Positions 7,898-16,689 of a DNA stretch of 64,000 bases are shown piece after piece. The notes below the pieces were generated by a model that had not been told where the DNA came from, did not search any database, and saw only the letters and a program-made list of their open reading frames with translations. The DNA is taken from contig NZ_JBKQWU010000016.1 in assembly GCF_047275745.1 (NCBI RefSeq), forward strand, positions 1-64,000, given 5' to 3'. The stretch is from Amaricoccus sp047275745 (GTDB lineage Bacteria; Pseudomonadota; Alphaproteobacteria; Rhodobacterales; Rhodobacteraceae). How positions within the stretch are numbered: position 1 is the stretch's first letter; every line of letters starts with the position of its first letter. Made by a program: the position numbers and the translations under genes.

Positions 7898-8113
7898 GTG
7901 GATTCGAAGATCGTCGGCTGCATGTTCATCTCGATGCTGGTCGGCGGCGGCTGCGCCGCGGCGGCGCTTTCGGCCGGCTGGGGTCCGCTCGCCGGACTCG
8001 CGATCTACAGCGCCACCGGATCGGCGACGCTGGTCTCCACCGCGCTCCTGGCCGCTCGCGCTCCAACGCCGAGGGCGAAATGCCGGCCGGCGGCGGCCGT
8101 CGCCACCGCCTGA
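7898..8113 (+). CDS. small two-helix membrane protein
   Basis: A likely 71-aa protein starting at GTG with AAGGAGAAGG in front. It has two hydrophobic stretches (about residues 4-24 and 30-50) separated by a short GWGPL turn, and an alanine/arginine-rich tail. I do not recognise a family with certainty. A longer version starting at ATG 7820 is possible but has no hydrophobic or conserved-looking extension. The 258 bp between the phosphorylase gene and this start show no other feature. Low certainty that it is expressed. Confidence 0.42.
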   Translation: MDSKIVGCMFISMLVGGGCAAAALSAGWGPLAGLAIYSATGSATLVSTALLAARAPTPRAKCRPAAAVATA

Positions 8114-8140
8114 GCCTCCAGTCGTCCGATCCGCGGCCCG

Positions 8141-9445
8141 TCAGAGCACGTAACGGCTGAGATCGGCCGATTGCGACAGCGCGCCGAGGTACTTCTCGAC
8201 GAAGGCCGCATCCACCGTCACCGTCTCGCCCTCGCGGTCGGGCGCGGTGAAGCCGAGATCCTCGAACACCCGCTCCAGCACGGTATAGAGCCGCCGCGCG
8301 CCGATATTCTCGACCGTCGCATTCACCTCCGCCGCGATCCGCGCCAGCGCCGCGATCCCGTCCTCGGTGAATTCCACCGTCACGTTCTCAGTCGCCATCA
8401 GCGCGGTATACTGCCGGGTCAGCGCATTGTCGGTCTCGGTCAGGATGCGGACGAAATCCTCCTCGGTCAGCGCGCGCAGCTCGACCCGGATCGGCAGACG
8501 GCCCTGAAGCTCCGGCAGCAGGTCCGAGGGTTTCGCGATATGAAAGGCGCCCGAGGCGATGAAGAGCACATGGTCGGTCTTGACCGGCCCGTGCTTGGTC
8601 GAAACCGTCGTACCCTCGATCAAGGGCAGCAGGTCGCGCTGCACCCCCTCGCGCGAGACATCGGCGCCCCGGGTCTCAGCGCGGGCGCAGACCTTGTCGA
8701 TCTCGTCGATGAAGACGATCCCGTTCTGCTCCACCGCCTCGATCGCCTCGCGCGTCACCGCCTCGGAGTCCAGAAGCTTGTCCGCCTCCTCGGTGATCAG
8801 AAGCTGATAGGAGGCCGCCACGGTCAGCCGCCGCCGCGTCTTCCGCCCGCCGAAGGCCTTGCCGAAGATGTCGCCGAGGTTCATGCCGCCCGCGAGCCCG
8901 GGCTGCCCCGGAATGTCCATCATCGGAAACGGGTTCGAGGTATCGGCGACCTCAAGCTCGATCTCCTTGTCGTCGAGCTCGCCCGAGCGCAGCTTCTTGC
9001 GGAACATCTCCCGCGTCTGGTCGCGCGCGCCCTCGCCCGCGAGCGCGTCTATCACCCGGTCCTCGGCGGCGGAATGCGCGGTCGCCTTGACGTTCTCGCG
9101 CATGAATTCGCGCGTCATCGCGATCGAGGAATCCACCAGATCGCGGATGATCTGCTCCACGTCGCGACCGACATAGCCGACCTCGGTGAACTTCGTCGCC
9201 TCGACCTTGAGGAACGGCGCCTTGGCGAGCTTCGCGAGGCGGCGCGAGATCTCGGTCTTGCCGACGCCGGTCGGGCCGATCATCAGAATGTTCTTCGGAT
9301 AGACCTCTTCGCGGATGTCGTCGGCGAGCTGCTTGCGCCGCCAGCGGTTGCGGAGCGCGACGGCGACGGCGCGCTTGGCGTCCTTCTGGCCGATGATGAA
9401 CCGGTCGAGCTCGGAGACGATCTCGCGGGGGGTGAGATGGGTCAT
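8141..9445 (-). CDS. hslU: HslU, ATPase subunit of the HslUV protease
   Basis: A 434-aa AAA+ unfoldase, full length for the family. Visible are LTPREIVSELDRFIIGQ at the N-terminus, Walker A GPTGVGKTEISRRLA, the pore-loop GYVGRDVE, the I-domain insertion, Walker B VFIDEIDK, and the C-terminal tail ending LSRYVL, which docks into HslV. It unfolds substrates in the cytoplasm and feeds them to HslV. Unlike the usual hslV-hslU arrangement, two other genes lie between it and hslV here. The start at 9445 matches the family N-terminus exactly. Confidence 0.97.
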   Translation of the reverse strand: MTHLTPREIVSELDRFIIGQKDAKRAVAVALRNRWRRKQLADDIREEVYPKNILMIGPTGVGKTEISRRLAKLAKAPFLKVEATKFTEVGYVGRDVEQIIRDLVDSSIAMTREFMRENVKATAHSAAEDRVIDALAGEGARDQTREMFRKKLRSGELDDKEIELEVADTSNPFPMMDIPGQPGLAGGMNLGDIFGKAFGGRKTRRRLTVAASYQLLITEEADKLLDSEAVTREAIEAVEQNGIVFIDEIDKVCARAETRGADVSREGVQRDLLPLIEGTTVSTKHGPVKTDHVLFIASGAFHIAKPSDLLPELQGRLPIRVELRALTEEDFVRILTETDNALTRQYTALMATENVTVEFTEDGIAALARIAAEVNATVENIGARRLYTVLERVFEDLGFTAPDREGETVTVDAAFVEKYLGALSQSADLSRYVL

Positions 9446-9531
9446 ATGGAAACCTCGAATGGGGCGGCGGCGCGGGGAACATCCCGCGCACCGCGACGTT
9501 GGCTACCCGTATCCAAGCGGGAGGACATGTG

Positions 9532-10023
9532 ATGCCCAGCGCCCAGGAACTCCGGGAAAAGCTGTTGAAGTCGCTCAGATCCGACGAAGTCGTGATGCTG
9601 GGCGTGGTGGGACCGAAGGACAATCACAAGCGGCCCATGGCGGCGCGGTTCCGCGACTCCGACGCGACGACGATCTGGTTCTTCGGCGACAACACGACCG
9701 GGCTCGTCAGGGTGGTCGCCTCGGGCGAGAGCCGCGCGGAGGCCTGCTACTCCGCCAAGGGGCATGACCTCTTCGCCTGCATCCACGGCAGGCTTTCGGT
9801 CGACACCGATCGCGCGATCGTCGAGGAGCTCTGGAACTCCGATGTCGCGGCCTGGTATCCGGGCGGCAAGGAGGACCCCAAGCTGGTCCTCCTGCGCTTC
9901 GACACCGTGGAGGCCGAGATCTGGGAGGCGGGCAGCGGACTGCTCGCTTCGGTGAAATCGATGTTCGGCGCCGATCCGGCGTCCGACCACGAGCGGGAAA
10001 GCCACCGCACCGTGCCGCTCTGA
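9532..10023 (+). CDS. pyridoxamine-5'-phosphate-oxidase-fold protein (general stress 26-like)
   Basis: A 163-aa split-barrel flavin-binding-type protein. LLKSLRSDEVVMLGVVG and MAARFRDSDATTIWFFGDNTT resemble the general stress protein 26 subgroup, as does the later KLVLLRFDTVEAEIWEA. These bind flavin or related cofactors; their physiological substrate is mostly unknown. GGAGG 7 nt before the ATG at 9532 fixes the start. It reads rightward, against both hslU on its left and the acetyltransferase on its right, so it interrupts what would otherwise be a single hslV-hslU operon. Confidence 0.72.
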   Translation: MPSAQELREKLLKSLRSDEVVMLGVVGPKDNHKRPMAARFRDSDATTIWFFGDNTTGLVRVVASGESRAEACYSAKGHDLFACIHGRLSVDTDRAIVEELWNSDVAAWYPGGKEDPKLVLLRFDTVEAEIWEAGSGLLASVKSMFGADPASDHERESHRTVPL

Positions 10024-10121
10024 GGCGCCCCGCGCGACACGGGCCACGAGCGGCGCGGCCCGTTGTCCGAGGGGCAGGCGATGCACCGGACGCGTTCGGC
10101 GTCGTTCTGGCGGGGAGCCTG

Positions 10122-10652
10122 TCATTCCGCGCCCTCTTCCATGGGCTGATGTTCCATGGGAAGCACATCCTTCGCGCCGAGGCCGGGAATGGGCCGGAAC
10201 CCGGCCTTCCAGTAGGCGCGAACGGCGCGCGCATTCGCGGGGTCCGGATCGATGATGATCGTCCGGTAGCCCTCGGCGCGCAGCCGCTGGACGAAGGCGG
10301 CGAGGGCCGCCGAGCCGATGCCGCGCGAGAGCAGCCCCGCCTCGCCGAGCGAGATATCGACGCCCACCGCCTCGCTCGGCAGATGCGCGAGCCAGGGATG
10401 CTCAGCGATCCAGGAGGCGTTCTGGTAGTGGCCGATGAACCAGTACTGGATGTAGCCGACCGGAGCGCCGTCGAGTTCGATGATGAAGGGCCGCGTGGTA
10501 TCGCGCCCCTCCACCATCCCCCGGATCTCGCCGAGCTCCTTCTCGGGATCGCCCCACCATGCGCGGACCTCCGGCTCGTTGAGCCAGCGCCTGAGCAGCG
10601 GGAAGTCGGCCAGGGTCACGGGACGAAAACCTATGTCGCCCTCAACGGGCAT
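10122..10652 (-). CDS. GNAT acetyltransferase resembling AAC(6') enzymes
   Basis: A 176-aa GCN5-type N-acetyltransferase. The region FPLLRRWLNEPEVRAWWGDP, the motif GLLSRGIGSAAL (acetyl-CoA binding) and IDPDPANARAVRAYWKAGF are the pattern of the aminoglycoside 6'-N-acetyltransferase/siderophore acetyltransferase group. Whether it acts on drugs, lysine siderophores or another amine cannot be told. It starts 11 nt inside the end of hslV on the same strand, so the two are co-transcribed and probably translationally coupled. This is an unusual partner for the protease. Confidence 0.75.
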   Translation of the reverse strand: MPVEGDIGFRPVTLADFPLLRRWLNEPEVRAWWGDPEKELGEIRGMVEGRDTTRPFIIELDGAPVGYIQYWFIGHYQNASWIAEHPWLAHLPSEAVGVDISLGEAGLLSRGIGSAALAAFVQRLRAEGYRTIIIDPDPANARAVRAYWKAGFRPIPGLGAKDVLPMEHQPMEEGAE

Positions 10653-11205
10653 CGAGGCTCTCCACCGTGAGATTGCCGTTGGTGTAGACGCAGATCTCGG
10701 CGGCGATGCCGAGCGCCTTGCGCGCGATCGCCTCGGCGTCGAGATCGGTGTCGATCAGCGCCCGCGCGGCGGCGAGCGCGAAATTGCCGCCCGAGCCGAT
10801 CGCCGCGATGTCATGCTCCGGCTCCAGCACGTCGCCCGCGCCGGTGATGACGAAAAGCTCGCGCCCGTCGGTCACGATCAGCATCGCTTCGAGATTGCGG
10901 AGGTACTTGTCGGTGCGCCAGTCCTTGGCAAGCTCGACGCAGGCCCGTGCCAGTTGCCCCGGCGCGGCTTCGAGCTTCTTCTCCAGCCGCTCCAGCAGCG
11001 TGAAGGCATCCGCGGTCGATCCGGCGAAGCCGCAGACCACGTCCTTGCCGCCGGGGGAGACCCTGCGCACCTTGCGGGCCGTGCCCTTGATGACCGTCTG
11101 GCCGAGGCTCACCTGCCCGTCGCCGGCGACGACGACCTTGCCGCCCTTGCGTACGCCGATGATCGTCGTCCCGTGCCAGCCGGGAAACCGTTCCTGTTCG
11201 CTCAT
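10642..11205 (-). CDS. hslV: HslV, peptidase subunit of the HslUV protease
   Basis: A 187-aa proteasome-beta-like Ntn hydrolase. After removal of the short pro-peptide MSEQERFPGWHG, the mature chain would start with the catalytic threonine of TTIIGVRKGGKVV. Other landmarks are AGDGQVSLG, GFAGSTADAFTL and the C-terminal YTNGNLTVESL. It forms a double hexameric peptidase activated by HslU. The gene ends inside the start of the acetyltransferase gene and is followed, further left, by hslU. Confidence 0.96.
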   Translation of the reverse strand: MSEQERFPGWHGTTIIGVRKGGKVVVAGDGQVSLGQTVIKGTARKVRRVSPGGKDVVCGFAGSTADAFTLLERLEKKLEAAPGQLARACVELAKDWRTDKYLRNLEAMLIVTDGRELFVITGAGDVLEPEHDIAAIGSGGNFALAAARALIDTDLDAEAIARKALGIAAEICVYTNGNLTVESLDAR

Positions 11206-11234
11206 GCACCCTCCGTGCCCGATTGGGCTCGCCC

Positions 11235-11246
11235 GGCATATATGCC
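11235..11246. repeat. 12-bp perfect palindrome upstream of hslV
   Basis: GGCATATATGCC is a perfect self-complementary 12-mer, further flanked by CCC and GGG. It lies 30 nt upstream of the hslV start, in otherwise GC-rich sequence. It could be an operator or part of the hslV promoter; no factor can be named. Confidence 0.35.
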
Positions 11247-11344
11247 TCGGGCGGCGGCGGCGCTAGGGTTCCGCCCGAATGACATTTCGCGCGCTCTGAC
11301 AAATGCCCGGCGCCGGGTCATCTCGCGCAGCGCCCGCCTCGCGG

Positions 11345-12274
11345 TCAGCCCGACACCAGTGCCCCATGCAGCCGCTCGACATCCTCGCGGCGGCAGAGCT
11401 CGGTTCCCGGATGCATGACGCTGGCACTCCCCGCGGCCATGCCGATGAGAAAAGCCGTGCGCGCGCCCTTCCCCTCGGCGAGCGCCAGGGTCATCGCGCC
11501 GACGAAACTGTCCCCCGCGCCCGTCGCACTGCGGACCGGCACGTCGGGGGCTTCGCGGAAGAAATTCTCCTCGCGGCTCGCCAGCAGCGCGCCCTCATGG
11601 CCCATGGTGACGGCGACGAGGTCAGACCGCCCGGATTCGACGATCTCCCGCGCCACCTCGGCGATCTCGTCGCGATCCTCCAGTTTGAGCCCGGTCAGCG
11701 CCCGCAACTCTCCGACGCTCGGCTTGATGAGCGCGAGCCCGCCCGCCTCGATCGAGGCCGCGAGCGCCGGGCCGGAGGAATCGAGCACCACCCGCGCGCC
11801 CCGGTCCCGCGCGCGATGCGTCAGCGTGACGAAACAATCCGGCGGCAACCCCCGCGGCCCGCTGCCCGAGATCACCAGCCAGTCGAAATCGAGCCCGTCG
11901 ATGGTTTCGAGACAGGCCAGCCACTCGCCGGGACTGACCTCCGGGCCCTCTGGAACGAACCGGTACTCCTGCCCGCTCGATTGCTCGAAGACCGTGAGAC
12001 TGATCCGCGTATGCCCCGCGATCGGCACCCGCCTGGGCGCGAGCCCCGCCGCGTCCATCAATTCATCGAGCACATCCCCCGTCGCCCCGCCCGCGAGATA
12101 AACCGCCGTCACCGCCCCGCCCAACTCGGTAATCACCCGCGCGACATTGATGCCGCCACCACCTGGATGATACGCATCCCCCTTCGTCCGGATCTTCCTC
12201 GTCGGCCGCACTTCGTCGGCCTCACAGGCGCCGTCGATGGCCGGATTGAGGGTGAGGGTGACGATGGGTTTCAT
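11345..12274 (-). CDS. pfkB: PfkB-family hexose kinase, probable 6-phosphofructokinase II
   Basis: A 309-aa ribokinase-fold sugar kinase. The start TLTLNPAIDG and the block HPGGGGINVAR match the 6-phosphofructokinase II / 1-phosphofructokinase branch, and the C-terminal GAGDSFVGAM holds the catalytic aspartate and anion hole. The GGGG-INVAR version is closest to E. coli PfkB, so phosphorylation of fructose 6-phosphate (or tagatose 6-phosphate) is the best guess; fructose 1-phosphate kinase is an alternative. Monocistronic by eye: 139 bp separates it from hslV and 150 bp from the AT-rich gene. Confidence 0.82.
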   Translation of the reverse strand: MKPIVTLTLNPAIDGACEADEVRPTRKIRTKGDAYHPGGGGINVARVITELGGAVTAVYLAGGATGDVLDELMDAAGLAPRRVPIAGHTRISLTVFEQSSGQEYRFVPEGPEVSPGEWLACLETIDGLDFDWLVISGSGPRGLPPDCFVTLTHRARDRGARVVLDSSGPALAASIEAGGLALIKPSVGELRALTGLKLEDRDEIAEVAREIVESGRSDLVAVTMGHEGALLASREENFFREAPDVPVRSATGAGDSFVGAMTLALAEGKGARTAFLIGMAAGSASVMHPGTELCRREDVERLHGALVSG

Positions 12275-12424
12275 GCGGGGGTCCTTGGGGTGGTGGAGTG
12301 ATACCTCACCTTTAGCCGAGGCGACCGGCTCGGTCTGGCCCGTGTCTGCCTCACATTCACGGCTTATGCGCTACCGCACGACCGGCAGTGGGAGAACGCA
12401 GGCACATTGCGAGAGCAGGTACGG

Positions 12425-13318
12425 CTAGAACCTGTCGTTTGGATTCATGAATAGCCTCGCAAGGGCGGCATTTATTTCCGTCTTCTCCTTCTCCCGGTCT
12501 ATTTCCCGGCCATCTTCGAGGGCAATCATCGATTTCGACACCGTTGGCAGTATCGCACAAACAAGCTCATTAATTGGCCAGCCATCGGATACGGATGGAA
12601 TAGCTATTTTATCGCTCATGTTCGCGAATCGGTCATAGCCTCTCGCCCACGATGTTCCATCCGAGAGAAAGCAGGCGGAAATGCATTCTGGGCTCACTTG
12701 CGGATCCGCCCGACTGATTTCGCGACAAACCTTGGCGAGAACGGCATGGACATTATTCACCGAATTGTGCCAGAAATCTTTTCCATATCTCCTCAAAGAA
12801 CTTTCAGCTGTTCTTGTGATTAGGTCGTAGTGCTCTTCCCGGAAAAAAGCGGCTCCGCTTCCATATACGGACACCATTACATCCGTTAAGAACGTTACGT
12901 CGTGGACAGAAAAATGCTCGCTCCCATCTACAATGACCTTCTCGCTTACATCAAAAAGTATCTTCTTACCCATTCTGGAAGAAACAGTAGTTTGATGCGG
13001 AACTCCGTCCACGAATGAATTCGCAATAAAGGCGTGAACGGATCCCGGAATTCTAATGTTAGCAGCGCTACAAATGCGATTTATAGACTCAACATAATTC
13101 AAAGACGGCCCTCTTAGGGCCCTCTTTATCCAGTCACTAACTTCAATATCATTCTTTGATCCAATTCCACAATAAGAGATAAGGCCTTTGCTATTGCTAG
13201 TTTCTGAGCGCAAGATCTTCGTAGCAAGGCCTGCAGACGGGCCACTTGGACCAGTCAGCCTCCGATCGGCCATGGTCCAGATTGCGTGTTTCGTTGAAAC
13301 CGACAGGACAAGTGTCAT
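12425..13318 (-). CDS. AT-rich orphan protein, possibly Ntn-hydrolase-like
   Basis: A 297-aa protein I do not recognise as a named family. The N-terminus TLVLSVSTKHAIWTMADRRLT has the beta-strand pattern and DRRLT box seen in some proteasome-like Ntn-hydrolase proteins, followed by a strand ending YCGIGSKND. This resemblance is weak and is inference. Its base composition and codon use, with many A/T third positions and AAT, ATA and AGA codons, differ sharply from all neighbours, and its start lacks a good ribosome binding site. It lies between pfkB and the infB terminator. Recent horizontal acquisition is the simplest reading. No tRNA or direct repeats mark insertion ends. Confidence 0.6.
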   Translation of the reverse strand: MTLVLSVSTKHAIWTMADRRLTGPSGPSAGLATKILRSETSNSKGLISYCGIGSKNDIEVSDWIKRALRGPSLNYVESINRICSAANIRIPGSVHAFIANSFVDGVPHQTTVSSRMGKKILFDVSEKVIVDGSEHFSVHDVTFLTDVMVSVYGSGAAFFREEHYDLITRTAESSLRRYGKDFWHNSVNNVHAVLAKVCREISRADPQVSPECISACFLSDGTSWARGYDRFANMSDKIAIPSVSDGWPINELVCAILPTVSKSMIALEDGREIDREKEKTEINAALARLFMNPNDRF

Positions 13319-13387
13319 TGCGATTGCTCAGAGAATAGAATCCATCCGCCACTATGAAAACATATCCTAGCAACGCTAAACAAGGAA

Positions 13388-13413
13388 GGGGCGGGCACCA
13401 CCATGCCCGCCCC
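13388..13413 (-). terminator. terminator of the rimP-nusA-ylxR-infB operon
   Basis: A perfect 10-bp GC stem (GGGGCGGGCA / TGCCCGCCCC) with a 6-nt loop, 25 nt beyond the infB stop on the minus strand, followed by TTCCTTGTTT. The T-tract is imperfect, but the hairpin is strong. Confidence 0.65.
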
Positions 13414-13438
13414 CTCACAAATCCCAGAGCCCGAAGCC

Positions 13439-15973
13439 TCACGCCAACTGGCGCTCGACTTCCTCGGTCTCGAAGATCTCGATCACGTCGCCTTCGCGGA
13501 TGTCCTCGTAGTTCTCGAAGGCCATGCCGCATTCCTGCTGGACCTGGACTTCGCGGACCTCGTCCTTGAAGCGTTTCAGGGTCTTCAGCTTGCCCTCGTG
13601 GATCACGACGTTGTCGCGGAGCAGGCGCACGCCGGCGGAGCGGCGGGCGACGCCTTCGGTGACGATGCAACCCGCGACGCGGCCGACGCCGGTGATGCGG
13701 AACACCTGACGGATCTCGGCGTAGCCGATGAAGCGCTCCTTCACCTCCGGCGAAAGCAGGCCCGAGGCCGCCTTCTTCACGTCGTCCACGAGGTCGTAGA
13801 TGATCGAGTAGTAGCGGATCTCGACGCCCTTCTGGTTCGCGCTCTCGCGCGCGGGCGCGTTGGCGCGGACGTTGAAGCCGATGATCGGCGCGCTCGACGC
13901 CTCGGCCAGCGTCACATCCGACTCGGTGATCGCACCGACCCCGGAATGCAGCACCCGGACGCGAACCTCCTCGTTGCCGACCTTCTCCATCGCCTGGACG
14001 ATGGCCTCGGCCGAGCCCTGCACGTCGGATTTGACGACGAGCGGCAGTTCCTTGACGTCCTTGTCGGCCTTGGCCTTCGCGAGAAGCTGGTCGAGCGTGG
14101 TGGCGGAACCGGCGGCGGCGCGCTTGTCGCGGGCGAGCCGGGCGCGGTAGTCGGCGATCTCGCGGGCGCGGGATTCCTCCTCCACCACGTTCAGCACATC
14201 GCCGGCCTCGGGCGTGCCGTTGAGACCCAGCACCTCGACCGGAACCGAGGGGCCGGCTTCGTCCACGCGGTCGCCCTTGTCGTTGATAAGCGCGCGGACC
14301 TTGCCCCACTGCTCGCCGACGACGAAGATGTCGCCGCGTTTCAGGGTGCCCTTCTGCACCAGCACGGTGGCGACCGGACCCCGGCCGACGTCGAGCTTCG
14401 CCTCGATCACCGCGCCCTCGGCCTGACGGTCGGGGTTGGCCTGGATATCGAGGATCTCGGCCTGGAGCGAGATGTTGTCGAGGAGCGCGTCGAGCCCTTT
14501 GCCCGTCACCGCCGAGACCTCGACATCGAGCACTTCGCCGCCCATCCCCTCGACCACGACCTCGTGGTTCAGGAGCTGGGTCCGCACCCGGTTCGGATCG
14601 GCGCCCGGCTTGTCGATCTTGTTGATCGCCACGATCATCGGCACCTCGGCCGCCTTGGCATGGCTGATCGCCTCGATCGTCTGCGGCATCACGCTGTCAT
14701 CGGCGGCGACGACGAGCACGACGATATCCGTCACATGCGCGCCGCGGGCCCGCATCGAGGTGAAGGCGGCGTGGCCCGGCGTGTCGAGGAAGGTGATGAC
14801 CTGCCCCTTCTCGGTCGTCACCTGATAGGCGCCGATATGCTGGGTGATGCCGCCGGCCTCGCCGGAGACGACATTGGTCTTGCGGATCGCGTCGAGCAGC
14901 GAGGTCTTGCCGTGGTCGACATGGCCCATGATGGTGACGACCGGCGCGCGCGGCTGGAGATTGCTCTCGTCCTCGCCCGACGCCTGCACGATCACGTCCT
15001 CGACGTCCGAATCCGAGACGCGCACGACGCGGTGGCCGAATTCCTCGACGATGAGCGCCGCGGTATCGGCGTCGATCGTCTGGTTCTGCGTCGCCATGAT
15101 GCCGTTCTGCATCAGGGTCTTGACCACGGCCGCGACCCGCTCCGCCATGCGGTTGGCAAGTTCCTGCACCGTGATCGCGTCGGGCACGTTGACCTCGCGC
15201 ACGATCTTCTCGCGCTCGCCCGAACGGCTCGCGCTCCGGCGGCGGTCGCGTTCCTGGCGGCGCTTCATCGCGGCCATGGACCGCTGGCGGCCATCTTCGT
15301 CGGTGGCATTGGCGATGGTGAGCTTGCCCGAACGGCGGCGGTCGTCGTCGCCCTTGCCGCGCGAGGTCTTCTTCTCCTCGACCGTCGTCCGGCTGGCCTT
15401 CTTGCCAGCGGGGGCGCGTCCGGCCTCGGCGCGGGCGGCCTCCGCCTGGGCGGCGGCCGGATCGACCGGCGCCGGATCGGCGGCGCGGGGCGTCTTGGCA
15501 CGCTGGGTCGCGGCGGTCTTCGCCTCGGCCTGGCGCGCGGCCTCGGCGGCCTGTTCCTCGGCGAGCGCGGCGGCGCGCTGCTCGCGGATCTCGGCCTCGC
15601 GGGCGGCGCGCTCGGCGGCGTCCTTCTCGGCGCGCAGCCGGGCGAGTTCGGCCTCGCGCGCGGCGGCGGCCTCCTTCTCCTTGCGCTGGCGCTCGGCCTC
15701 CTGGGCCTTGGCGGCCTCGACCGCCTTCAGCCGGCGATCGAACTCGGCCTGGCTCAGGTTCTGCGCGGCGGCGCCGCGCGGATTGGCGGCGGTCGCGGAG
15801 GCCGCGCCCGCCTTCGGAACGACGACGCGCTTGCGCTTGTGCTCCACGGTCACGGATTTTGTGCGTCCGTGGCTGAAGCTCTGACGGACATGGCTCGTCT
15901 CCGTGCCGCCCGAGGAACCCCCGCGCATGCCCAGAGTTTTGCCCTTGCCGTCGTTGTCCTTTAAATTCGTCAT
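13439..15973 (-). CDS. infB: translation initiation factor IF-2
   Basis: An 844-aa GTPase that brings fMet-tRNA to the ribosome. The N-terminal third is a long, highly charged Ala/Glu/Arg region (about residues 60-250) likely to form an extended helix. Then comes the IF-2 N domain, then the G domain with G1 GHVDHGKTSLLDAIR, DTPGHAAF and NKIDKPGAD, followed by domains II-IV ending GDVIEIFETEEVERQLA. Length is normal for alphaproteobacteria. Last gene of the leftward operon, 57 nt after ylxR. Confidence 0.98.
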   Translation of the reverse strand: MTNLKDNDGKGKTLGMRGGSSGGTETSHVRQSFSHGRTKSVTVEHKRKRVVVPKAGAASATAANPRGAAAQNLSQAEFDRRLKAVEAAKAQEAERQRKEKEAAAAREAELARLRAEKDAAERAAREAEIREQRAAALAEEQAAEAARQAEAKTAATQRAKTPRAADPAPVDPAAAQAEAARAEAGRAPAGKKASRTTVEEKKTSRGKGDDDRRRSGKLTIANATDEDGRQRSMAAMKRRQERDRRRSASRSGEREKIVREVNVPDAITVQELANRMAERVAAVVKTLMQNGIMATQNQTIDADTAALIVEEFGHRVVRVSDSDVEDVIVQASGEDESNLQPRAPVVTIMGHVDHGKTSLLDAIRKTNVVSGEAGGITQHIGAYQVTTEKGQVITFLDTPGHAAFTSMRARGAHVTDIVVLVVAADDSVMPQTIEAISHAKAAEVPMIVAINKIDKPGADPNRVRTQLLNHEVVVEGMGGEVLDVEVSAVTGKGLDALLDNISLQAEILDIQANPDRQAEGAVIEAKLDVGRGPVATVLVQKGTLKRGDIFVVGEQWGKVRALINDKGDRVDEAGPSVPVEVLGLNGTPEAGDVLNVVEEESRAREIADYRARLARDKRAAAGSATTLDQLLAKAKADKDVKELPLVVKSDVQGSAEAIVQAMEKVGNEEVRVRVLHSGVGAITESDVTLAEASSAPIIGFNVRANAPARESANQKGVEIRYYSIIYDLVDDVKKAASGLLSPEVKERFIGYAEIRQVFRITGVGRVAGCIVTEGVARRSAGVRLLRDNVVIHEGKLKTLKRFKDEVREVQVQQECGMAFENYEDIREGDVIEIFETEEVERQLA

Positions 15974-16030
15974 CCCGATCTAGCCTTTCCCGCGGGAGCC
16001 TTCCCCCGCCATACCGATGCGCGCATGGCC

Positions 16031-16678
16031 TCAGTCCGCCGTCGCGCCAACCTCGCTGTCCGTTCCAGCCGCGCCCGCTCCGGCGCCGGTCGCCCTGAAC
16101 CCCGCGAGACGCGAGGCCTCAATCCTGATCCGCTCGCTCAAGCCCCCCTTGAGCACGGCGGCATGTATCACACTATCGCGCCCGAAAGCCAAACCCAATT
16201 CGTGCCCGGAAAGCCACGAAACAAGGCTTTCCGCACCCTCGGGCGGGCGCAGTTCAGACCGGCCGCGGGCGGAGCCGTCCGAGGCCTGGATCAGCAGCGC
16301 CGCCTGTCCCGAGACGAGAGCCGCCTTTACCTTCTCGAGCCCGGAGATGGCTTCCCCGGCCTTGCGCGCCAGCGCGATCAGATCGACCACGCGGCCCGCG
16401 AGCATCGCCTCGACATCCGCCACCAGTCCGGGCGGCGCCTTCACCGGACGATTCGCCGCCCGCGAGAACAGGCCCCGCTGGACGGCCCGCCCCAGAGCCT
16501 CCGCCTCGGCGGTGACCCAGAGGCCCCGGCCCGGCAGCTTTCCCGCCAGATCCGCGACCACCGTCTCGTCCGGACCGACCACGAAGCGGATCAGCCCCGC
16601 CTTCGGTCCGGTCTCCCGCGTGACGAGGCAGCGGCGCTCCGGCTCTTCCCGCGTCTTGCTCCCGCCTCCGCGCGTCAT
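16031..16678 (-). CDS. YlxR-family RNA-binding protein (DUF448) with L7Ae-like C-terminal domain
   Basis: A 215-aa protein. The first ~90 residues are a YlxR domain (RRCLVTRETGPKAGLIRFVVGPD, then GRGLWVTAEAEAL). The second part (LIALARKAGEAISGLEKVKAAL) has the pattern of the L7Ae/L30e RNA-binding fold. The fused form is common in alphaproteobacteria. YlxR proteins sit with nusA and infB and bind RNA; their exact role is not settled. It lies 11 nt after nusA and 57 nt before infB. Confidence 0.85.
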   Translation of the reverse strand: MTRGGGSKTREEPERRCLVTRETGPKAGLIRFVVGPDETVVADLAGKLPGRGLWVTAEAEALGRAVQRGLFSRAANRPVKAPPGLVADVEAMLAGRVVDLIALARKAGEAISGLEKVKAALVSGQAALLIQASDGSARGRSELRPPEGAESLVSWLSGHELGLAFGRDSVIHAAVLKGGLSERIRIEASRLAGFRATGAGAGAAGTDSEVGATAD

Positions 16679-16689
16679 CGGCTCGGACC

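Noticed and set aside
10122..10652. Calling the GNAT an aminoglycoside resistance gene
   Set aside because: Motifs alone cannot separate AAC(6') from siderophore or other acetyltransferases, and the gene has no mobile context.
12275..13438. A prophage or integrative island around the AT-rich gene
   Set aside because: Only one gene is affected; there is no integrase, tRNA target, direct repeat or phage gene.
13403..15964. An 853-codon open frame opposite infB
   Set aside because: Long but low-complexity (Ala, Gly, Leu, Asp, His runs); infB on the other strand is certain.
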